Part shown: one piece after another, positions 16,325 through 24,840 of the stretch | How the letters are laid out: each line of letters begins with the position of its first letter | How positions within the stretch are numbered: the first letter of the stretch is position 1 | DNA from: Sphingomonas bisphenolicum | Lineage (GTDB): Bacteria > Pseudomonadota > Alphaproteobacteria > Sphingomonadales > Sphingomonadaceae | Assembly: GCF_024349785.1 (NCBI RefSeq) | Contig: NZ_AP018817.1 | Coordinates: forward strand, 310,001-374,000 | Direction of reading: 5' to 3' | DNA length: 64,000 nt | Position numbers and translations under genes: made by a program | The notes under the pieces: generated by a model | What the model was told of the DNA's origin: nothing | The model's input: the letters and a program-made list of their open reading frames with translations, nothing else | The model's database searches: none

Positions 16325-18064
16325 TTAGCGCGCCTTTACGTAGCGTCCGGGCGCATCCTCGAGAGCCTTGAGACGACCTTTCCCCGGCTGGCGCGCGCTC
16401 TTTGCCGGCACCCGGCGCGAATCACCCTGCTCGATCCAGGCGCGCCAGTCGGGCCACCAACTGCCTTTGGTCTCCCTCGCCACCGCGAGGAAATCCTCCA
16501 GCGTCGACTGCGGCTCTTCAGCAACCCAATATTGATATTTGTTCGCTGCGGGCGGATTGATGACCCCGGCGATATGGCCCGACCCCGCCAGCAGGAACCG
16601 CACCGGCCCGGACAGATTGTCCGTCAGTTTCCAGACGCTTTCCAGCGGGGCGATATGGTCCTCCCGCCCGGCCTGCACATAGGCGGGGGTCCGGATCTGC
16701 GTCAGGTCGATCGGCGTCCCGTCCACGCTGATCGCGCCGGGCACGACCAGCAGATTGTCGCGGTACAGCCGGGTCAGATAATCCTTGTGCCATCGCGCCG
16801 GCAGGTTGGTGGTGTCGCCGTTCCAGTAGAGCAGGTCGAAGGGCGGATAATCCTGCCCCAGCAGATAGTTGTTGACGACATAGTTCCAGATCAGGTCGCG
16901 CCCGCGCAACAGGTTGAAGGTCGCGGCCATATAGCGCCCGTCCATGAAACCGCCGGCCGAAAGCTGGTCCACCAGCTTCATCTGCTCGTCATCGACGAAC
17001 AGGGTCAGGTCGCCCGCCTGGGCGAAATCCACCTGCGCGGTGAAGAAGGTCGCGCTCGCCACCTTGTCCGCCTGTCCCCGCGCCGCGAGCAGCGCCAGCG
17101 TCGCGGCGAGCGTCGTGCCGGCCACGCAATAGCCGATGGTGTGGACGCTCTCGACCTTCAGCAGATCGCGTACCGTGTCGATGGCATCGATCTGGCCTTT
17201 CAGGATATAATCATCCCAGACCAGATCCTTCATCGACGCGTCGGCCGATTTCCACGACACCAGGAACACGCTGATCCCCTGGTCCACCGCCCATTTGACG
17301 AAGCTCTTTTCCGGCGACAGGTCGAGAATATAGAATCGGTTGATCCAGGGCGGGAAGATGATGAGCGGGGTTTCCAGCACTTCCGCCGTCGAGGGCGCAT
17401 AATGGATCAACTGGTAGAGCGGGGTTTCATGGATGACCTTCCCGGGCGTCGCAGCGATGTTGCGCCCCAGTTCGAACTGGGTGCCGTCGGTGTGGCTCAA
17501 CTGCCCCTTTTCCATGTCGGCCAGCATATGCTTGAGGCCCTTGACCAGATTCTCGCCGCCGCTCTCGATCGTCTTCTGCACGACGATGGGGTTGGTAAGC
17601 GGGAAATTGGCGGGCGACAGTGCGTCCAGCATCCCGCTGGTGGCGAAACGCAGCTTGGCCTTGGCCTTGGGATCGACCCCATCGACCGCGTCCGCCAGCC
17701 GGGTCATATAGTCCGACACCAGCAGATAGCTTTGCCGGATCAGGTCGTAAAAGGGATGCTGCGTCCAGGCCGGGTCGGCAAAGCGGCGGTCCTTCGCCGC
17801 CGCCGGACTGTCAGCGGGGGCCGGGTCCGGCTGGTCTCGCAGCAATCCGCCCGAATCGAGGAAACGCTGCCACAGCGCCAGCCCTTCGTCGGCGAAGCTG
17901 GTCTGGATGCGCGCCACCGTTTCCGGGTCGAACGGCAACGCCCGGCCGGTCGCGCCGGCGGCCTGTTCCAGCATCAATTGCTGGGCGCGGCCGATCACCT
18001 CGGTCCATTGCTGCATCTGCTGCAATGTGGGCAGGTGGGGTTCCATGACATCGGCTTTTTCCAT
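16325..18064 (-). CDS. phaC: Class I poly(3-hydroxyalkanoate) synthase
   Basis: A 579-residue synthase that polymerises 3-hydroxyacyl-CoA into PHA granules. The N-terminal domain (about 60-230) is followed by an alpha/beta-hydrolase domain with the lipase-like box GYCVAG, whose Cys (about residue 313) is the nucleophile. The catalytic Asp lies in WNGDTTNLP and the His in AGSGHIAGVINPP. SWWPDWRAWIEQ near the C-terminus is typical of class I enzymes. The frame is open to 18151. The ATG at 18064 has AGGAGGAG ten bases upstream, so it is preferred. Phasin lies downstream on the same strand. No phaA or phaB is adjacent. Confidence 0.95.
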   Translation of the reverse strand: MEKADVMEPHLPTLQQMQQWTEVIGRAQQLMLEQAAGATGRALPFDPETVARIQTSFADEGLALWQRFLDSGGLLRDQPDPAPADSPAAAKDRRFADPAWTQHPFYDLIRQSYLLVSDYMTRLADAVDGVDPKAKAKLRFATSGMLDALSPANFPLTNPIVVQKTIESGGENLVKGLKHMLADMEKGQLSHTDGTQFELGRNIAATPGKVIHETPLYQLIHYAPSTAEVLETPLIIFPPWINRFYILDLSPEKSFVKWAVDQGISVFLVSWKSADASMKDLVWDDYILKGQIDAIDTVRDLLKVESVHTIGYCVAGTTLAATLALLAARGQADKVASATFFTAQVDFAQAGDLTLFVDDEQMKLVDQLSAGGFMDGRYMAATFNLLRGRDLIWNYVVNNYLLGQDYPPFDLLYWNGDTTNLPARWHKDYLTRLYRDNLLVVPGAISVDGTPIDLTQIRTPAYVQAGREDHIAPLESVWKLTDNLSGPVRFLLAGSGHIAGVINPPAANKYQYWVAEEPQSTLEDFLAVARETKGSWWPDWRAWIEQGDSRRVPAKSARQPGKGRLKALEDAPGRYVKAR

Positions 18065-18207
18065 GGCCACCTTGCTCCTCCTGGCATCGTCGCTTCGCGC
18101 GGCTTTCGCTGGCGCGTCGCAATCGGGCGGGTTATAGCCAGATTGTGACATGCCAACGGCGCGTCACCCACTATTCCTTACAGAGAGCTTTCAGGAAAGC
18201 CCCTATA

Positions 18208-19419
18208 ATGTCCGAAGAATTTTACCGCATGAAGCGCCTGCCGCCCTATGTCATCGCCGAAGTGAACGGCATGCGGGCCGCCGCGCGCGCCGCGGGAGAG
18301 GATATTATCGACCTGGGGATGGGCAATCCCGACCTGCCGCCGCCCGACCATGTCATCGCCAAACTGATCGAGGTGGCGCAGAAGCCGAGCGCCCACGGCT
18401 ATAGCCAGTCGCGCGGCATCCCCGGTCTGCGCAAGGCGCAGGCCAATTATTATGCCCGCCGCTTCGGCGTGGAGGTGGACCCGGAAACCGAGGTCGTCGT
18501 GACCATGGGATCGAAGGAGGGGCTGGCCAGCCTCGCCACCGCGATCACCGAGCCGGGCGACGTAGTGCTGGCGCCCAATCCCAGCTATCCGATCCATACG
18601 TTCGGCTTCATCATCGCCGGCGCGACGATCCGGTCGGTGCCGACCACCCCGGACGAGAATTATTTCCGCTCGCTCGACCGCGCCATGGCCTTCACCGTGC
18701 CGCGCCCGTCGATCCTGGTGGTGAACTATCCGTCCAACCCGACGGCAGAGACGGTCGACCTCGCCTTCTACGAGCGGCTGGTCGCCTGGGCGAAGGAGAA
18801 CAAGGTCTGGGTGCTGAGCGACCTCGCTTATTCCGAACTCTATTATGACGGCAATCCGACGCCCTCCATCCTCCAGGTGCCGGGCGCCAAGGATGTCGCA
18901 ATCGAATTCACCTCGCTGTCCAAGACCTATTCCATGGCCGGCTGGCGCATGGGTTTCGCCGTTGGCAACCGCAAGCTGATCGCGGCGATGACGCGGGTGA
19001 AATCCTATCTCGACTATGGCGCCTTCACGCCGATCCAGGCGGCGGCCTGCGCCGCGCTCAATGGGCCGCAGGACATCGTCGAGAAGAACCGCCTTCTCTA
19101 TCACAAGCGCCGCGACGTGCTGGTCGAAAGCTTCGGCCGCGCCGGCTGGGACATTCCGCCGGCGCGCGCATCGATGTTCTGCTGGGCGCCGCTGCCGCCT
19201 GCGCTCAAGGAGATGGGCAGCCTGGAATTTTCCAAGCAGCTCCTCACCCATGCCAAGGTCGCGGTCGCGCCGGGCGTGGGCTATGGCGAGGATGGCGAGG
19301 GCTTCGTCCGTATCGCCATGGTCGAAAATGAGCAGCGCCTGCGGCAGGCGGCGCGCAACATCAAACAGTATCTCAAGTCCATGGGCGTCAATGCGCCTTC
19401 GTCCAAGGGCGTCGCCTGA
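18208..19419 (+). CDS. PLP-dependent aminotransferase (AlaC-like)
   Basis: A 403-residue class I/II fold-type I aminotransferase, cytosolic. The substrate region IIDLGMGNPDLPPP is near residue 36. The PLP-Lys lies in SLSKTYSMAGWRMGF (about 240), and the Asn and Asp/Tyr cofactor contacts lie in NYPSNPTAE and SDLAYSELYYDG. It resembles glutamate-pyruvate aminotransferase AlaC and the LL-diaminopimelate aminotransferase-like proteins of alphaproteobacteria. Substrate choice between alanine and a related amino acid cannot be settled from sequence. The ATG at 18208 has AGGAAAG upstream. It is divergent from phaC. Confidence 0.9.
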   Translation: MSEEFYRMKRLPPYVIAEVNGMRAAARAAGEDIIDLGMGNPDLPPPDHVIAKLIEVAQKPSAHGYSQSRGIPGLRKAQANYYARRFGVEVDPETEVVVTMGSKEGLASLATAITEPGDVVLAPNPSYPIHTFGFIIAGATIRSVPTTPDENYFRSLDRAMAFTVPRPSILVVNYPSNPTAETVDLAFYERLVAWAKENKVWVLSDLAYSELYYDGNPTPSILQVPGAKDVAIEFTSLSKTYSMAGWRMGFAVGNRKLIAAMTRVKSYLDYGAFTPIQAAACAALNGPQDIVEKNRLLYHKRRDVLVESFGRAGWDIPPARASMFCWAPLPPALKEMGSLEFSKQLLTHAKVAVAPGVGYGEDGEGFVRIAMVENEQRLRQAARNIKQYLKSMGVNAPSSKGVA

Positions 19420-19425
19420 TCCCCT

Positions 19426-19455
19426 ATGGCGCTCCTGCCGTTGCGGGGGCGCCAT
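19426..19455 (+). terminator. Hairpin after aminotransferase
   Basis: A stem ATGGCGC/GCGCCAT extended by weaker pairs follows the stop codon within 10 bp. No T-tract is seen, so assignment as a terminator is tentative. Confidence 0.35.
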
Positions 19456-19561
19456 CACGCCCGAACACAGTCGCATTTAGCGACGCATTTATCCCTGACA
19501 CCGTCCCTTGCTCCTTGTCCCCCAATGGCGGATAGCTTCACGGGATGAGAGGTGCCGCTTG

Positions 19562-20059
19562 ATGATCCCCCTGCCCCAGGTCAGCCAGGTCGCCCAGACC
19601 ATCCAGCTGGCGCTTGCACCGGTGTTCCTGCTGGCGGGCATCGGCGCCTTCCTCAACGTCTGCGTCAGCCGCCTTGCGCGCATCATCGACCGGGCGCGCG
19701 ACGTGGAAAAGCTGGTGCTCACGACGCGCGGCAAGGAACATGATCGTATGGTCGCGGAAATCCGCGTGCTGGACCGGCGCATGAGCGTGGTCAATGCGGC
19801 GATCTTTCTGTCGGTCGCGTCGGCCTGCGCCGTCTGCCTGGTCGTCATCCTGCTGTTCGCGGGCAATCTGTTCGACGCCCATCTCGGCACACCCATCGCC
19901 GTCCTGTTCAGCCTGGCGATGCTGCTGCAGGCGGGGGCTTTCGCCACCTTCATCCAGGAAATCCGGCTGGCGTCGCGGACCATCCATATCCGCAACGAAG
20001 TGCTTTACCACAAGGCGGAAGCGGAAGAGATCGATGCCGCCGAAAAGGGGGTGGCGTGA
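19562..20059 (+). CDS. DUF2721 membrane protein
   Basis: A 165-residue inner-membrane protein with helices at about residues 12-32, 77-100 and 108-130, and a charged cytosolic loop between the first two (LARIIDRARDVEKLV). It matches the DUF2721 family, whose function is not known. The ATG at 19562 has GAGAGG upstream; the frame is open to 19508. Its stop codon overlaps the GTG start of the next gene by four bases, so the two are translated together. That link to an iron-sulfur redox subunit is the only hint to its role. Confidence 0.8.
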   Translation: MIPLPQVSQVAQTIQLALAPVFLLAGIGAFLNVCVSRLARIIDRARDVEKLVLTTRGKEHDRMVAEIRVLDRRMSVVNAAIFLSVASACAVCLVVILLFAGNLFDAHLGTPIAVLFSLAMLLQAGAFATFIQEIRLASRTIHIRNEVLYHKAEAEEIDAAEKGVA

Positions 20060-20625
20060 CCCGCTTCACCGTCAACGACCGGCCGGTGCAATATCGCATG
20101 GACCCGGACACGCCCCTGCTCTGGGCGCTGCGCGATGCGTCGAACCTGACCGGCACCAAATATGGCTGCGGCACCGGCGACTGCGGCGCCTGCACCGTGG
20201 ATATCGATGGGGAGGCGGTGCGATCCTGCCAGGTGACGATCGGCAAGACCGAAGGCCGCTTCGTCACCACGATCGAGGCGCTGTCGCCCGATCGTGGCCA
20301 TCCGCTGCAACAGGCGTTCGCCGCCGATAATGTGTCGCAATGCGGCTATTGCATCCCCGGCATGATCATGGCCGCGTCGGTGCTGCTGCGACGGACCAAC
20401 GATCCCTCCGACGAAGAGATCGACGGCGCGATCACCAATATCTGCCGTTGTGGCATCTACCCGCGCCTGCGCGGCGCGATCAAGCGGGCCGGCCGGATCA
20501 TGCGCGGGGAAGATCAGGGCAGCGGGGATCAGGGCGCCGCCGCGCCACCGCCGGGCATCACCCCGGAAGATGCCGCGCGGACCGTGCCGGCGCTGGGCCG
20601 GCCGGCTGCTCAGCCGAAGCGGTAA
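20056..20625 (+). CDS. [2Fe-2S] subunit of xanthine-oxidase-family enzyme, orphan
   Basis: A 189-residue protein equivalent to the small subunit of molybdenum hydroxylases such as CO dehydrogenase or isoquinoline 1-oxidoreductase. All eight cluster cysteines are present. C38, C43, C46 and C58 lie in a plant-ferredoxin-type domain, and C96, C99, C130 and C132 in the helical second domain. The C-terminal 40 residues are a Gly/Pro/Ala-rich tail. It starts with GTG inside the stop of the DUF2721 gene. The large molybdopterin subunit that normally lies next to it is absent; the following gene is on the other strand. Its partner must be encoded elsewhere or be something else. Confidence 0.9.
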   Translation: MTRFTVNDRPVQYRMDPDTPLLWALRDASNLTGTKYGCGTGDCGACTVDIDGEAVRSCQVTIGKTEGRFVTTIEALSPDRGHPLQQAFAADNVSQCGYCIPGMIMAASVLLRRTNDPSDEEIDGAITNICRCGIYPRLRGAIKRAGRIMRGEDQGSGDQGAAAPPPGITPEDAARTVPALGRPAAQPKR

Positions 20626-21422
20626 CCCGACACCGACCAGCCCATGACCGAGCTGCGATGGTCGCAGGTGGCGGCATCGTCGCCGCCCGCGCCCAGCGCC
20701 ACCATCAGCGGCAACAGATGCTCCTCGCGCGGATGGGCGAAGCGGGCCTGCGGCAGATGGTCCCAGGCAGCGACACGCGCCGCCCGGCTCTGCGGATCGG
20801 GATCGGTCACGGCGGCGGTCAGCGCATAGTCCCAGGCGGTCGACGGTGCGATCGCCTGCGGCCCGCGCACCCGCAGATTGTGGAAACTCATGCCCGACCC
20901 GACGATCAGCACGCCTTCGTCGCGCAGCGGAGCCAGCGCACGCCCGGCCGCGATATGGGCGGCCGGATCGAGGTCATGGTGCAGCGACAGTTGGGCGACG
21001 GGAATGTCCGCATCGGGCAATGCGACCTTCAGCGGCACGAAGACGCCATGGTCCCAGCCCCGCGTAGCTTCCTCCGCCGTGGCGAAGCCGCTCGACTGCA
21101 GCAGCGCGGTGGCGCGGCGCGCCAGTTCGGGCGCACCCGGCGCGTCCCAGCGCAGCGTATAGGTGTGCGGCGGAAAGCCATAATAGTCGAACAGCAAAGG
21201 CGGCCGTTCGCCGACATGGACAGTGAAGGATTCCTCCTCCCAATGGCCCGACACCAGCAGGATCGCGCGCGGCCGTTCGGGCAGGGTCGCGATCAGACCG
21301 GCGAGATAGGCCTGCATCGGCCGCCACATCGGGTCGCTGTGCGGATGGTCCGGATCGGTCGGGTCCATGAAGAAGCAGGGACCGCCGCCATGGGGGATGA
21401 AAAGGGTTGGCTGGGTAGACAT
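20610..21422 (-). CDS. Class III extradiol dioxygenase family protein (YgiD/4,5-DOPA type)
   Basis: A 270-residue cytosolic LigB-fold protein of the YgiD/4,5-DOPA dioxygenase group. The metal-site histidines are likely those in FIPHGGGP (about residue 11), LVSGHWE (about 59) and RGWDHGVFVPL (about 122-130). A further His lies in GSGMSFHNLRV. These enzymes use non-heme Fe(II), or Zn in some members, to cleave catechol rings; the physiological substrate of most bacterial members is unknown. Its 3' end overlaps the convergent iron-sulfur subunit gene by 16 bp. No aromatic-degradation cluster surrounds it, so a housekeeping or detoxifying role is as likely as a catabolic one. Confidence 0.88.
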   Translation of the reverse strand: MSTQPTLFIPHGGGPCFFMDPTDPDHPHSDPMWRPMQAYLAGLIATLPERPRAILLVSGHWEEESFTVHVGERPPLLFDYYGFPPHTYTLRWDAPGAPELARRATALLQSSGFATAEEATRGWDHGVFVPLKVALPDADIPVAQLSLHHDLDPAAHIAAGRALAPLRDEGVLIVGSGMSFHNLRVRGPQAIAPSTAWDYALTAAVTDPDPQSRAARVAAWDHLPQARFAHPREEHLLPLMVALGAGGDDAATCDHRSSVMGWSVSGYRFG

Positions 21423-21494
21423 GGCGCATAGATCGCCACCTGCCGGCCGGCCTGCAATCGACGATGCGGAAACTGTCCGTTTCGCTGTCGCGGT

Positions 21495-24059
21495 TCAGGG
21501 CGCCGCGTCGATCACCGGCGTCAGCGCCTGCGCCAGCGTCACGCTGGAATAGGGCTTTTTGAGCAGGGTCACATCTGCAAACTGCGCCGGCAATTCCAGC
21601 CCATCGCCATAGCCGGTGGCAAAGATGAAGGGAATGCCGCGCGCCGCCAGCAGGTCCGCGATCGGCAGGCTGGTTTCATGCCCCAGGTTGAAGTCCAGCA
21701 CCGCCAGGTCGACCGGCTGGATCGCGATCGCCTCCCGCGCGCGGCCGATGCTGGCCGCGGTCATCACCTCCGCACCCAGGTCGCGCAACGCATCCTCGCC
21801 ATCCATGGCGATGATCATATTATCCTCGACCAGCAGGACGGTGCGCCCCTTCAGCAGGCCGGGTTCGACCACCGCCACCGGTTTCGCGCGATCGGTACCC
21901 GTCACATCGGGCAGCACGGACACGACATGGGCCGACGGAATGCAGAAATGCGCCTCGATGCCCGCCAGCCGATAGTTGATTTCAGCATGGCCGCCCAGAT
22001 CATAGGGAATGGATCGCTCGATCACGGTCGATCCGAAGCCGCGCCGCGTCGGCGCGATCACCGCCGGGCCGCCGCTTTCGGTCCAGTCGATCAGCAGGCT
22101 GCCATCCTCGTCCACCCGCCAGTCGATCGCGACCACGCCGCTGTCCGACAGCGCGCCATATTTGGCGGCATTGGTCAGCATTTCGTGGATCACCAGCGCC
22201 AGCACGGTGAAGCAGCCCGGCGTCAGCAGCACATTCGGCCCGGACAGCCGGACCCGGTCGCTGCGTTCGCCCAGATAGGCGCCCGATTCGACCTCGATCA
22301 GATCGTAGAGGCGCGCCGGGCTCCAGCGATCGGCCGTGATCTGGTCATGGGCGCGGGCCAGCGCATGCACGCGGCTTTCCAGCGTGCCGATAAATTCGTC
22401 GACCGATCGCGCGCTATCCCGCGTCTGCGACAACAGCCCGCGGATCAGCGACAGGATGTTGCGCACCCGATGGTTGAGTTCGGCGATCAGCAATTCCTGC
22501 TTCTCATGCGCCCGCTGCCGTTCGGCATCGGCGGAATCGGACAGGCGCAGAATCACTTCCAGCAGGGCGGTACGCAGCGCTTCGGCCACGCGCAGCTCGG
22601 CGGGCAGGAACGGCAGCGCCACGCCCTTCACCAGTTCCGACCAGGATTCGAAACTTTTGCGCGGGGTCAGGCGCGGCCCGTTGGGGCCATATTCGATGTC
22701 CTTTTCCGGCTTGCCCGCCCAACGCACCGACCGCAATTGTTCGGCGCGAAACAGCACGACATAGTCGCGCGGACGGCGCGACAGCGGGATCGCCAGCAGG
22801 CCAGACACGCGATCGGCATAGGCGGCGGCCTCCGGCAAGACCGACGACAGATTGTCGGTGGTATAGACCTGACTGGCGGCGACACGGTTCATCATCGACA
22901 CGATCGCGACAAAGGCGGGTTCGTCGGGAGCAAGGCCCGAAAAGGTCATCTGCCCGTCGATATAAACGCCCACCCCATCGGCGGGGATGGTGTCGAAGAT
23001 GATATCACCCAGCCAGCGGGCGTTGGTCAGCAGATCATGATCCTGCGCCACGGCCGACATCAGCCGGTCGGCCACCTGCCGCGCCTTGCCTTCATAGGTG
23101 GCGGTGTCGCCGCGCTCGCGGCTTTCCAGCATCATCGAGAAAATCTGGCCGAACAGTTCGGCGGCGCTGCGCTGCGCAAAGGTCGGCAGGCGCGGAGCAT
23201 AATGGTGGCAGGCGAACAGCCCCCACAACTTGCCCTCCACGATGATGGAGATGGAGAGCGAGGCGCCCACCCCCATATTGCCGAGATATTCGATATGGAT
23301 TGGCGACACGGCACGGGTCAGGCAGAGCGACATGTCGAGCGCCGCGCCGGTCGGGTCGAGCTGCGGCACGATGGGCACCGGCTGCGCCTTCACATCGGCG
23401 ATCACGCGGAAGATATTGCGCAGGTAAAGCGCCCGCGCCTGTGCAGGAATGTCGGATGCGGGATAATGGAGACCGAAGAAGCTCTCGATGCCCGGCTTCA
23501 AGGCTTCGGCGACCACTTCGCCGTCCCCGCCATCGGCGAAGCGATAGACCATCACCCGGTCGAACCCGGTCAGCGCCCGCACCTGGCGCGCGCCGTCACG
23601 CAGGAAGGCGGTCATGCTATCGGCCTGGGCGAGCCTGGCGACCATGGAACGGACGGTGCTGCTCGCCTCCATCTCGTCATGCGCCGCCGGCTCCGCCTCG
23701 ACCACCACCAGCGGGCCGGAGAAATGGACCGCCACGTCGAACGCCGGGCCGCCCGTCATCAGCGGGATCGAAAAGAGCCGCTCGACCGAGTCGGGACCGC
23801 GCAACAGGGTGATGCGATTGCGCAGCGCGTGAATCGCTTCCCCATCCAGCAGGGTATGGACCGGCTTGCCCAGCATGTCGTCGGGCGAGAGGCCGATGAA
23901 CTGCGCGCTATTGGCCGATACGCGCGACACCAGCCAGTCGGCGGTCAGCGCGATCAGGAAGCCGAAGGGCTGAACCGTCCCCAGCACATGGATCGGCTCC
24001 CGATCGCAATTGTCGAGGTCGACCGTAAAGATCGTGTCGGGGACTTCCCGGTCAGCCAT
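21495..24059 (-). CDS. bphP: Bacteriophytochrome hybrid histidine kinase (PAS-GAF-PHY-HWE-REC)
   Basis: An 854-residue red/far-red light sensor. The biliverdin-binding Cys is C18 in DNCDREPIH. A PAS domain is followed by GAF with PASDIP (200-205) and CHHYAP (about 284), and PHY with the tongue motif PRKSF (about 466). An HWE-type kinase follows, with phospho-His H530 in ELNHRVRN and its ATP region around HEMLTNAAKYG. The C-terminal receiver (about 730-850) has the Asp in AVLDFNLG and the Lys in LKKPYS. The usual QPHG motif reads QPFG. The start overlaps the bphO stop by 8 bp, so chromophore synthesis and sensor are coupled. Confidence 0.95.
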   Translation of the reverse strand: MADREVPDTIFTVDLDNCDREPIHVLGTVQPFGFLIALTADWLVSRVSANSAQFIGLSPDDMLGKPVHTLLDGEAIHALRNRITLLRGPDSVERLFSIPLMTGGPAFDVAVHFSGPLVVVEAEPAAHDEMEASSTVRSMVARLAQADSMTAFLRDGARQVRALTGFDRVMVYRFADGGDGEVVAEALKPGIESFFGLHYPASDIPAQARALYLRNIFRVIADVKAQPVPIVPQLDPTGAALDMSLCLTRAVSPIHIEYLGNMGVGASLSISIIVEGKLWGLFACHHYAPRLPTFAQRSAAELFGQIFSMMLESRERGDTATYEGKARQVADRLMSAVAQDHDLLTNARWLGDIIFDTIPADGVGVYIDGQMTFSGLAPDEPAFVAIVSMMNRVAASQVYTTDNLSSVLPEAAAYADRVSGLLAIPLSRRPRDYVVLFRAEQLRSVRWAGKPEKDIEYGPNGPRLTPRKSFESWSELVKGVALPFLPAELRVAEALRTALLEVILRLSDSADAERQRAHEKQELLIAELNHRVRNILSLIRGLLSQTRDSARSVDEFIGTLESRVHALARAHDQITADRWSPARLYDLIEVESGAYLGERSDRVRLSGPNVLLTPGCFTVLALVIHEMLTNAAKYGALSDSGVVAIDWRVDEDGSLLIDWTESGGPAVIAPTRRGFGSTVIERSIPYDLGGHAEINYRLAGIEAHFCIPSAHVVSVLPDVTGTDRAKPVAVVEPGLLKGRTVLLVEDNMIIAMDGEDALRDLGAEVMTAASIGRAREAIAIQPVDLAVLDFNLGHETSLPIADLLAARGIPFIFATGYGDGLELPAQFADVTLLKKPYSSVTLAQALTPVIDAAP

Positions 24060-24594
24060 GGCCGACCGCCTGATCGGCCGCCTGGCCGGCCTGCGCGAAC
24101 AGGGCGAAGGCCGCCTGCGCGCCCTGCACGGCGTCGTCCAGCCAGCCTTCGCCGCCTTCGCGCGCGGCGCTGTCGAGCGCCTGCTGGAAGGCTATCCATT
24201 CGCCCTTGCCATGCGCGGCCGACAGATAAGCCCTGGGCAGGCCCGGCGCGACCTGGCGCGACAGCATCGCGCCGCCCAGCCGCGATCCTTCGAGCGCATA
24301 ACGCAGCCCCCAATGGAAGCCGTCGCCCGGACGCGCCTCCAATGGCAGCGGATCGGGCAAAGGGAGGTCGAGCGCCGACAGATCCTGCGCCAGCAGCGGC
24401 AGCCGCGGCGCATCGGGCCGGGCCGCGGCTTCGAGACCGCCCAGAGCCTTGGCATGGGCCGTCAGAAAGGCGCGATAATCGATCACCGAATCGAGCGCAA
24501 AACCGGCATAGATGGAATCGACCCGCCGATGGCTTTCCATCGTCGCTTCGCGCAAGGCCTGGCGGGTCTGGCCAGCATCGGGAGATATCGTCAC
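24052..24594 (-). CDS. bphO: Heme oxygenase of phytochrome operon
   Basis: A 180-residue biliverdin-producing heme oxygenase. The proximal heme ligand is H22 in ATMESHRRVDSIY. The distal helix is represented by FHWGLRYALEGSRLGGAMLSRQ (about residues 93-114), a family hallmark. It opens heme to biliverdin, iron and CO, and the biliverdin is the chromophore of the phytochrome encoded directly downstream. The stop codon lies inside the bphP start region (8-bp overlap), so the two proteins are made together. The C-terminus is Ala/Gln-rich and without motifs. Confidence 0.93.
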   Translation of the reverse strand: MTISPDAGQTRQALREATMESHRRVDSIYAGFALDSVIDYRAFLTAHAKALGGLEAAARPDAPRLPLLAQDLSALDLPLPDPLPLEARPGDGFHWGLRYALEGSRLGGAMLSRQVAPGLPRAYLSAAHGKGEWIAFQQALDSAAREGGEGWLDDAVQGAQAAFALFAQAGQAADQAVGHG

Positions 24595-24749
24595 TCGTCA
24601 GTCCTATAGGCAGTTACACGGCGGCGCACTGATCTGGATCAGCTTCTGGGCGCACTCCGGGGTTTCGTCGCCAATGCGACACGTACCAACGGACACTCGT
24701 CGTCTGAATATCGCCTGTCTATCGTCTTTCCCCGATTCTTTCAAATAGC

Positions 24750-24765
24750 TGTCGGACGGGTTCAG
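24750..24765 (+). promoter_or_regulatory. TTCAG direct-repeat motif (weak copy) upstream of RcnB-like gene
   Basis: TGTCGGACGGGTTCAG fits the TTC-N8-TTCAG pattern seen before other envelope genes, but its first half-site is degenerate. It lies about 75 bp before the start at 24841. ATGCGACA, close to the TTGCGACA box seen upstream of other envelope genes, lies near 24675. Confidence 0.35.
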
Positions 24766-24840
24766 CATCTCGACATCGCGCCTTGCGTAGAGAGGGATCA
24801 TGAGGGGGCGTAGTGTCCCCGGCCAACGAAAGTCACGACG

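Noticed and set aside
16247..18148. A 633-codon plus-strand frame opposite phaC
   Set aside because: phaC has its full catalytic set on the minus strand; this frame has no family features.
21678..24632. A 984-codon open frame on the plus strand opposite bphP-bphO
   Set aside because: It is an antisense shadow caused by high GC; composition is His/Arg/Gln-rich, there is no domain, and the minus strand carries two complete protein families.
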